A DNA stretch of 64,000 nt from Kitasatospora sp. MAP5-34 (GTDB lineage: Bacteria > Actinomycetota > Actinomycetes > Streptomycetales > Streptomycetaceae), in the NCBI RefSeq assembly GCF_029894335.1, contig NZ_JARXZC010000027.1, forward strand, positions 40,903 to 104,902, read 5' to 3'. The position numbers were made by a program, and so were the translations under genes. This document shows positions 59,349-64,000 of the stretch, piece after piece (position 1 is the first letter of the stretch; each line of letters opens with the position of its first letter). The notes beneath the pieces are model-generated. The model searched no databases, was not told where the DNA came from, and worked only from the letters and a program-made list of their open reading frames with translations.

Positions 59349-59400
59349 CAAATGGTGGGAGCCACAGACAAAACGCCCGCCCGGTAATACGCTGAATCCC

Positions 59401-59985
59401 GTGGCTGAGGATGTGGGGGGCTTGCCGTACTCCGACGGCGCCGACCACGGTGATGCGGACGACGAGTTCGCCACCGTGGTTTTCGACGAGGCTTTCGTCC
59501 GGTCTGCGGCCGTGCACGAGCCGAGCGCCGGCGAGCGACAGCTCGCCGCCGCCGAGGCCAGATTCGAGCCGGACACCTCCGCGCTCGCCCGGAGCTACGA
59601 CGTGTCCGGGGCGGACGGGCTGCCGCTGGAGCTGCGCCCGCACCCAAGCGGCTTCGACGACGACCGCCTGTACTCCGACCCGTGGTCCGGCGGGCACCGC
59701 CCCGGCCGGGCCTGGCGGCGCTCCCGCTGGGGGCGTGCGGCCCGGTACGAGGCCGTCCGGCGGGGGAGCGGCCGCCGGGTCGCGCACCAGCGCTGGCACC
59801 GGCCGGTCGCCCTGGTGCTGGCCGTGGTGATGGGCGTCAGCCTGGTCGCGGTGGCCGTCGCGGCGATCTACCGGGGCGTCGGCGGCGGAGCCACCGAGTC
59901 GCCGCGCAGGCCGGAGACCGGAGCCAGCAGCACCGGCGCCCAGGTGAGCCCGTCGGCCTCTCCGATGGTGCTGCTGCCCGGGTGA
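59401..59985 (+). CDS. membrane protein with DDEFATVVFDEAFV motif (paralogue A)
   Basis: A 194-residue bitopic protein. A long acidic N-terminal part carries DDEFATVVFDEAFVRSAAVHEPSAGERQLAAAEARFEPD; a basic segment (RRSRWGRAARYEAVRRGSGRRVAHQRWHRP) precedes one membrane helix (about 136-160, VALVLAVVMGVSLVAVAVAAIY), then a short Ser/Thr-rich outside tail. The motif recurs in the next plus-strand gene, so the two are probably related by duplication. I recall this as conserved in Streptomyces near proA; function unknown. GTG 59401 stands 7 nt after TACGCT. Confidence 0.7.
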   Translation: MAEDVGGLPYSDGADHGDADDEFATVVFDEAFVRSAAVHEPSAGERQLAAAEARFEPDTSALARSYDVSGADGLPLELRPHPSGFDDDRLYSDPWSGGHRPGRAWRRSRWGRAARYEAVRRGSGRRVAHQRWHRPVALVLAVVMGVSLVAVAVAAIYRGVGGGATESPRRPETGASSTGAQVSPSASPMVLLPG

Positions 59986-60002
59986 CGGAGTGACGTGAGG
60001 GC

Positions 60003-60200
60003 CTAGGCCCTGTCTGACAATTCCCGCCGGGCGCACGGCGCGCCCCCAGCCTTCGGCCGGGAGGTACCCCCAGCCATCCCGCCTGGACGCACCGGCGGAT
60101 CAGCCACGTACGACCGAGTACGAGGCCGATCCGCCGGCACGCCCAGGCGGGCGCCCAACGCCGCGCGCTGATCCGACGGGAATTGTCAGACAGGGCCTAG
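60003..60200. mobile_element. MITE-like element with 24-bp terminal inverted repeats
   Basis: Ends 60003-60026 and 60177-60200 are exact reverse complements (reading inward: CTAGGCCCTGTCTGACAATT and four more bases). Subterminal parts also pair: about 60079-60107 with 60126-60151. The outermost CTAG at both ends may be a 4-bp target duplication of the IS5 type (YTAR). No transposase gene fits in 198 bp, so it is non-autonomous. The left half contains a copy of the dispersed CCCCCAGCCTTCGGCC repeat. Confidence 0.8.
60043..60073. repeat. dispersed short palindromic repeat, copy 1
   Basis: Begins CCCCCAGCCTTCGGCC and ends GGTACCCCCAG. A close relative sits at 63921-63949. I recall this as one of the most frequent short repeats in Streptomyces chromosomes. 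Confidence 0.7.
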
Positions 60201-60280
60201 TGGGACGCGACGGGCCGCCGGTCTGCGGAAGTTGTGCCGGGACTCTCGTAGCGGCCGTACCCCCGCCTTACTCTGGTGGT

Positions 60281-61348
60281 ATGGGTGACCCGCGTGAGCC
60301 TCCGGAGGGGACGCCCGACGGTGCCGGAAACGACGACGAGTACGGGGCCGTCGTCTTCGACGAGTCGTTCGTCCGTGCGGCCCGGATCCAGGAACTGTCG
60401 GCCCGCGAGCGGCTCGGCGGCCAGTACACCAGGGCTGTCCGCCCCCGGATCTTCTTCGGGCCGCTCGGTACGCTGCCCCGGCAGGCCGTGGTACTGCTGC
60501 TGCTCGTCGCGATGGCGTTCGCGGCCGCCGTGTACTTCGGGGTGAGTTCACCGCGCCGGCTGAGCGCCCAGCCCACCGGGAACCAACTGACCGTCAGCCT
60601 GGTCGCCCTCGCCCCGAGTTCGCCCGTCACCGCCGTCCCGGACACCAAGAACCCCTTCGCCCGGCTGCCCGCCGGCTACGCCGACGGTGCCGCCGGTCTG
60701 GGCGTTCCGGCGGCCTCGGCGACGGCCCACTTCACCAAGCCTGAGGTGGCGAAGGCCCTGAACACCGCCCAGCAGTTCCTGGTGGCCTCCGCGCTCACCC
60801 CGGCCGAGCTGGTGCAGGGCGAGACGAGCGTGGTGCGCACCCTGATCACTCCCGGTGAGCAGGCGCAGTACGACCAGAGCATCGCCGACCCGCGCGACGA
60901 CCAGCACCACGCCGCCACCGGCTGGCTGGTGCGCTTCGACCCCGGTCAGGTCGCGCTCGCGGCCGGCAACGTCAAGGTCGCCGGGTCCATGCAGGTCACC
61001 GAGGCGGACAGCGGCACGCTGGAGATCACCACCGACCACACCTTCGTCTACGCGCTACGGCCCGCCGGGACGGACGGCTCCGCCCCGGTCGACCTGTTCT
61101 CCGTCCGCCGGGAACTGCGCTTCGAATTCGACCGCACCGATCTCGGCGCCGGTCGGGCCCGCCTGGTCGACTCCGTCGTGCAGGCGGGCCCGACGGCCTG
61201 TGGCAGCCGGCAGGCGGACTACCTCCAGCCGGTCCTCGCCGCCCCCGCCCCGGTGCCGCCGGCCTCACCGGCGCCCGCCGTCAGCCCCGGCGACCACTCC
61301 CGCCCGGCCTGGCAACTCTGCGGCACGCTCGGCTCGATCACCGGGTAA
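60281..61348 (+). CDS. membrane protein with NDDEYGAVVFDESFV motif (paralogue B)
   Basis: A 355-residue bitopic protein. N-terminal NDDEYGAVVFDESFVRAARIQELSARERLG matches the motif of the gene at 59401. One membrane helix (about 63-82, AVVLLLLVAMAFAAAVYFGV) is followed by a 270-residue extracytoplasmic domain with two Cys (TACGSRQ, QLCGTLG) and no catalytic motif I know. ATG 60281 stands 6 nt after TACTCT, so a leaderless mRNA is likely; the frame from 60200 overlaps the MITE end. The stop codon lies in a 16-bp tandem duplication. It converges with the M48 protease gene. Confidence 0.75.
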   Translation: MGDPREPPEGTPDGAGNDDEYGAVVFDESFVRAARIQELSARERLGGQYTRAVRPRIFFGPLGTLPRQAVVLLLLVAMAFAAAVYFGVSSPRRLSAQPTGNQLTVSLVALAPSSPVTAVPDTKNPFARLPAGYADGAAGLGVPAASATAHFTKPEVAKALNTAQQFLVASALTPAELVQGETSVVRTLITPGEQAQYDQSIADPRDDQHHAATGWLVRFDPGQVALAAGNVKVAGSMQVTEADSGTLEITTDHTFVYALRPAGTDGSAPVDLFSVRRELRFEFDRTDLGAGRARLVDSVVQAGPTACGSRQADYLQPVLAAPAPVPPASPAPAVSPGDHSRPAWQLCGTLGSITG

Positions 61349-61364
61349 CTCGATCACCGGGTAG
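61333..61364. repeat. 16-bp tandem duplication over a stop codon
   Basis: CTCGATCACCGGGTAA then CTCGATCACCGGGTAG. The TAA stop of the membrane protein gene is the end of the first unit. Confidence 0.9.
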
Positions 61365-61376
61365 GCAGGCCGGCGG

Positions 61377-62426
61377 TCAGCTGTTGTCGTCGCCCGGGGT
61401 GCGGCCGCTGCCCGCGAAGGTGTCGCGGAGCTTGCCGCCCACGTTGCCGACACCGCCCGCGACATCGCGGAGCAGGCCCATCAGCGGGTCCTTGCTCTCC
61501 TTGACGGACTTCGAGTACGAGTCGGCGGCGGCCTTCCACTGCTCACCGACCGAGGTGTCGGGGTCGTCGGCGCGACGCGGGTAGGCCCCGGCCAGGATCG
61601 AGCGGTACTCCTCGCTCTCCGCCCACTTCTTCAGCTTGGCCACCCGGACCACCGCGAAGGGGTGGGTCTGCGGCAGCACCTGGAGCAGCTTCAGTACGCC
61701 GTCACGCAGGTCACCGGCCTTGTCGTACTCCTCGGCCTGCTCCAGGAAGGCGTCCACGTTCATCTCGGCCAGGTTGTGACCGCCCGCGAGCTTCATCAGC
61801 CCGCGCATCGACGCCTGCAGGTCCTGGCCGGCCAGCAGCCCGGCGCGGTCGCAGGAGAGTTCGGCCTTGCGGAACCACTCCTTGAGCGCGGTGATCACGG
61901 CGGTGATGGCCAGGCTCCCGAGCGGGATCCAGGCGATCCGGCCCGCGATGTTGGTGAGGATCAGCAGCATCGTCCGGTACACCGCGTGCCCGGACATCGC
62001 GTGGCCGACCTCGTGGCCGATCACCGCCCGCAGCTCCTCCTCGTCGAGCAGGTCGACCAGACCGCTGGTCACCACGATGATCGGGGTGTCCATGCCGATG
62101 CACATCGCGTTGACCGTCGGGTCCTGCGTCACGTAGAGCTCGGGGACCTTCTTCAGGTCGAGTACGTACGCCGCGTCGCGGACCATCGCGTGCAGCTCCG
62201 GGAACTGCCGCTCCGAGGTCCGCACCGCCGTGGCCAGGAACATCAGCCGCACGCTGCGCTCGGAGACCAGCCCGGCCAGCTTGCGCAGGATCTCGTCGAA
62301 GCCCGACAGCTTGCGCAGGGCGACCAGCGCGGAGCGGTCGGCGGGGTGTTCCCAGGCCCGGGTGGAGATCCCGGGGAACTGCTGGCGGCGACGGCTCGGG
62401 CTGTTCTTCTTCGTCGTGTCGGTCAT
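61377..62426 (-). CDS. M48-family zinc metallopeptidase (HtpX/Ste24-like)
   Basis: A 349-residue protein. The zinc site HEVGH is at about 138-142 in LRAVIGHEVGHAMSGH and the third ligand Glu in KAELSCDRAGLL near 199. One or two hydrophobic segments lie between them (TMLLILTNIAGRIAWIPLGSLAITAVI). In other bacteria such proteases take part in membrane protein quality control. The C-terminal third (VAKLKKWAESEEYRSILAGAYPRR...) is an actinobacterial extension. ATG 62426 follows AGGAGG. Convergent with the preceding gene. Confidence 0.88.
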   Translation of the reverse strand: MTDTTKKNSPSRRRQQFPGISTRAWEHPADRSALVALRKLSGFDEILRKLAGLVSERSVRLMFLATAVRTSERQFPELHAMVRDAAYVLDLKKVPELYVTQDPTVNAMCIGMDTPIIVVTSGLVDLLDEEELRAVIGHEVGHAMSGHAVYRTMLLILTNIAGRIAWIPLGSLAITAVITALKEWFRKAELSCDRAGLLAGQDLQASMRGLMKLAGGHNLAEMNVDAFLEQAEEYDKAGDLRDGVLKLLQVLPQTHPFAVVRVAKLKKWAESEEYRSILAGAYPRRADDPDTSVGEQWKAAADSYSKSVKESKDPLMGLLRDVAGGVGNVGGKLRDTFAGSGRTPGDDNS

Positions 62427-62483
62427 GGTCTGAGTGCCTCCTGGTCGACGGCGGCTCCGGCTCAGGCCGGCCCCCGGTGCTGT

Positions 62484-62511
62484 ATCGCTACAACGACATC
62501 GCTACAACGAC
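62484..62511. repeat. 14-bp tandem duplication
   Basis: ATCGCTACAACGAC occurs twice in direct succession in the region between the divergent M48 gene and the miniprotein gene. Confidence 0.9.
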
Positions 62512-62632
62512 TGTCCGTGCGTACTCGTCCCCGCCGGACACCGTACGCCCGGGGGTGCTGTCCGGTGTCCGGTACGCCCCGGTCTACGCTGGCTCCACCG
62601 GACAGACAGCGCCAGACCGAGGAGTCCCACCG

Positions 62633-62779
62633 ATGTCCACCCACACCCTTGTCAACCTGGCTGCGCCGATCTCCAGCGGTCCTGGTCCCGGTCTGTTCCT
62701 GCGAATCATCGTGATCTCGTCGATCGTCGGCGTCTGCCTGCTCGGCTGGATCCTGGTCCGGGCCGGCCGCGACAACTGA
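62633..62779 (+). CDS. 48-residue membrane miniprotein
   Basis: MSTHTLVNLAAPISSGPGPG followed by LFLRIIVISSIVGVCLLGWILV and RAGRDN: one membrane helix at about 21-42 and a short basic tail. GAGGAG stands 7-8 nt before ATG 62633, a good translation signal. I do not know the family. A second miniprotein of the same length follows 145 nt later. Confidence 0.65.
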   Translation: MSTHTLVNLAAPISSGPGPGLFLRIIVISSIVGVCLLGWILVRAGRDN

Positions 62780-62923
62780 CGGCGCCCGCTCCCGGGTTCT
62801 CTACGCCGGGTCAGACGCGGTGGGCCGCCGCGCGGTTGCGGTGGCCTCACCCGTACGATGAGCCCGCGAGCCTCACGGCCCGCGTCCTGGTCCCTCACCC
62901 GAGCCGAGAAGGTCCCGCCGACC

Positions 62924-63070
62924 ATGAGCCATCACGTCCTGCCCGCCCTGTCCTCGATCGCCGAGGGCGGCAACCACGAGAGCCTGAACCCGTTCCTGAC
63001 CGGCGGCTCCGCGCTCTTCATCCTGCTGCTGCTGCTCTACGTGACCACGCGCTTCAACCGCGACCGCTGA
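62924..63070 (+). CDS. 48-residue membrane miniprotein
   Basis: MSHHVLPALSSIAEGGNHES, then LNPFLTGGSALFILLLLLYV and TTRFNRDR: one membrane helix at about 27-40 with a basic tail. AGAAGG lies about 9 nt before ATG 62924. I recall a small protein of this type next to nadD in Streptomyces; function unknown. Confidence 0.68.
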   Translation: MSHHVLPALSSIAEGGNHESLNPFLTGGSALFILLLLLYVTTRFNRDR

Positions 63071-63154
63071 GCCGCACCCGGGCCGACCGGCCCGGCCAGG
63101 AGCGCTCGGCCTGCCTTTCCCTGCCGTAATGGACGTCGCGTAAGGTATCGCGGC

Positions 63155-63784
63155 ATGGGACAGCAGGCCGAGACCCCCGGCGCACCGGTGAAGAAGAAGC
63201 GCCTCGGCGTGATGGGCGGCACGTTCGACCCGATCCATCACGGGCACCTGGTTGCCGCGAGCGAGGTGGCGAGCGCGTTCCACCTCGATGAGGTGATCTT
63301 CGTGCCGACCGGGCAGCCGTGGCAGAAGAGCCACCTGGAGGTCACCCCCGCCGAGGACCGCTACCTGATGACGGTCATCGCCACCGCCGAGAACCCGCAG
63401 TTCTCGGTGAGCCGGATCGACATCGACCGTCAGGGCCAGACCTACACCGTGGACACGCTGCGCGACCTGCACGCCCTCCACCCGGACGCCGACCTGTTCT
63501 TCATCACCGGCGCGGACGCCCTCTCCCAGATCCTCACCTGGCGCGACTCCGAGGAACTCTTCTCGCTCGCCCACTTCATCGGTTGCACCCGCCCCGGGCA
63601 CGTCCTCTCGGACGCGGGCCTTCCGGCGGGCGGGGTCTCGCTGATAGAGGTACCCGCACTGGCCATCTCCTCCACGGACTGCCGGATGCGTGTCGCCAAG
63701 GGCGAGCCCGTCTGGTACCTCGTCCCGGACGGCGTGGTCCGTTACATCCACAAGCGGGCGCTCTACGCGCCGGCCCAGCCCTGA
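63155..63784 (+). CDS. nadD: nicotinate-nucleotide adenylyltransferase
   Basis: Joins ATP and nicotinate mononucleotide to deamido-NAD. The 209-residue protein has MGGTFDPIHHGHL at about 20-32 (HxGH) and ISSTDCRMRVAKGEPVWYLVPDGVVRYI near the C-terminus, the ISSTxxR substrate motif. ATG 63155 stands 8 nt after TAAGGT, suggesting a leaderless mRNA. The LCP-family gene begins 16 nt after the stop, and the two are neighbours in other Streptomyces. Confidence 0.95.
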   Translation: MGQQAETPGAPVKKKRLGVMGGTFDPIHHGHLVAASEVASAFHLDEVIFVPTGQPWQKSHLEVTPAEDRYLMTVIATAENPQFSVSRIDIDRQGQTYTVDTLRDLHALHPDADLFFITGADALSQILTWRDSEELFSLAHFIGCTRPGHVLSDAGLPAGGVSLIEVPALAISSTDCRMRVAKGEPVWYLVPDGVVRYIHKRALYAPAQP

Positions 63785-63800
63785 TCCCGGGAGGGACGGC

Positions 63801-64000
63801 GTGACCGGAACGGCAGACCACAGCGGACCGGACGGCGAGGGCTACCGCCCGCAGCAGTACCCGTACCAGCCGCAGCAGCCCGGCTACGAGCAGCAGCAGT
63901 ACGCGCAGCAGTACGACCATCCCCCAGCCTCCGGCTGGGGGGACCCCCATGGGCAGCCGCAGGGCCAGTACCAGGACCCGTACCAGCAGCCGGTCTACGA
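63801..64000 (+). CDS. LytR-CpsA-Psr (LCP) family protein, N-terminal part only
   Basis: GTG 63801 follows GGGAGGG. The 66 visible residues are a Gln/Tyr/Pro-rich cytoplasmic region (RPQQYPYQPQQPGYEQQQ) of the kind that precedes the membrane helix in Streptomyces LCP proteins, which attach glycopolymers to peptidoglycan. The catalytic domain is outside the window, so the call rests on position after nadD and composition. Residues 41-51 (PPASGWGDPHG) are encoded by a dispersed palindromic repeat inserted in frame. Confidence 0.55.
   Translation, partial: MTGTADHSGPDGEGYRPQQYPYQPQQPGYEQQQYAQQYDHPPASGWGDPHGQPQGQYQDPYQQPVY
63921..63949. repeat. dispersed short palindromic repeat, copy 2, inside a coding region
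   Basis: Begins CCCCCAGCCTCCGGCTGG and ends GGACCCCCA. Same family as 60043-60073; here it is translated as PPASGWGDPH without breaking the frame. Confidence 0.8.

Overview
The window is a piece of a very GC-rich actinobacterial chromosome. Third codon positions are almost all G or C, GTG starts are frequent, and the block clpP1-clpP2-clpX ... valS-folC ... ndk ... mreBCD-mrdA-rodA ... rne-rplU-rpmA-obgE-proB ... proA ... nadD-LCP follows the order I know from Streptomyces. Mycothiol-type enzymes and putative sigma-R (GGAAT-N18-GTT) promoters also fit. I place it in Streptomycetaceae (Streptomyces or Kitasatospora); the sequence alone does not decide the genus.

Layout. 1-4.7 kb: the end of an RlmA-like rRNA methyltransferase, an SMC/RecF-like ATPase, a MazG-like pyrophosphohydrolase, a DUF6099 gene overlapping a small antisense gene, and dapD (lysine pathway). 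4.8-9.1 kb: a two-gene RNA repair operon, hen1-pnkp. 9.1-13.4 kb: argF with a putative ARG box, a gene relic, and acnA behind two palindromic operators and an iron-box-like site. 13.4-24.9 kb: metabolic and accessory genes: a mycothiol-dependent isomerase-like protein, pepN, an Rv2466c-like thiol oxidoreductase, an amino acid permease, bioY, rpiB, an Eis-like acetyltransferase, a PP2C phosphatase, a small membrane protein and a DUF6348-like protein. 25.0-27.1 kb: tRNA-Gly and tRNA-Pro, then an MFS exporter.

27.3-31.9 kb: protein quality control (tig, clpP1, clpP2, clpX). 32-39.2 kb: a membrane-anchored protein, valS, a hypothetical protein, folC, a DUF4233 protein and ndk. 39.5-45.7 kb: the cell-shape cluster mreB-mreC-mreD-mrdA-rodA, which builds lateral and spore wall in this group. 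45.8-53.6 kb: the TIGR03960/TIGR03936 radical-SAM pair, separated by a PIN-toxin relic and a repetitive membrane protein, then RNase E/G. 53.8-57.3 kb: rplU, rpmA, obgE, proB. 57.4-64 kb: a TTA-containing hypothetical gene, proA, two related membrane proteins flanking a MITE-like element, an M48 protease, two 48-residue membrane miniproteins, nadD and the start of an LCP-family gene.

Most genes are housekeeping. The parts most worth a second look are the RNA repair operon, the regulatory DNA upstream of acnA and of the Rv2466c-like gene, the recurring 14-17 bp tandem duplications (several spanning stop codons), the dispersed palindromic repeats including one translated in frame, a possible structured RNA upstream of the TIGR03936 gene, and the single in-frame TTA codon I found. 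I did not see a CRISPR array, an rRNA operon, a full-length transposase, or a clearly new multi-gene system.
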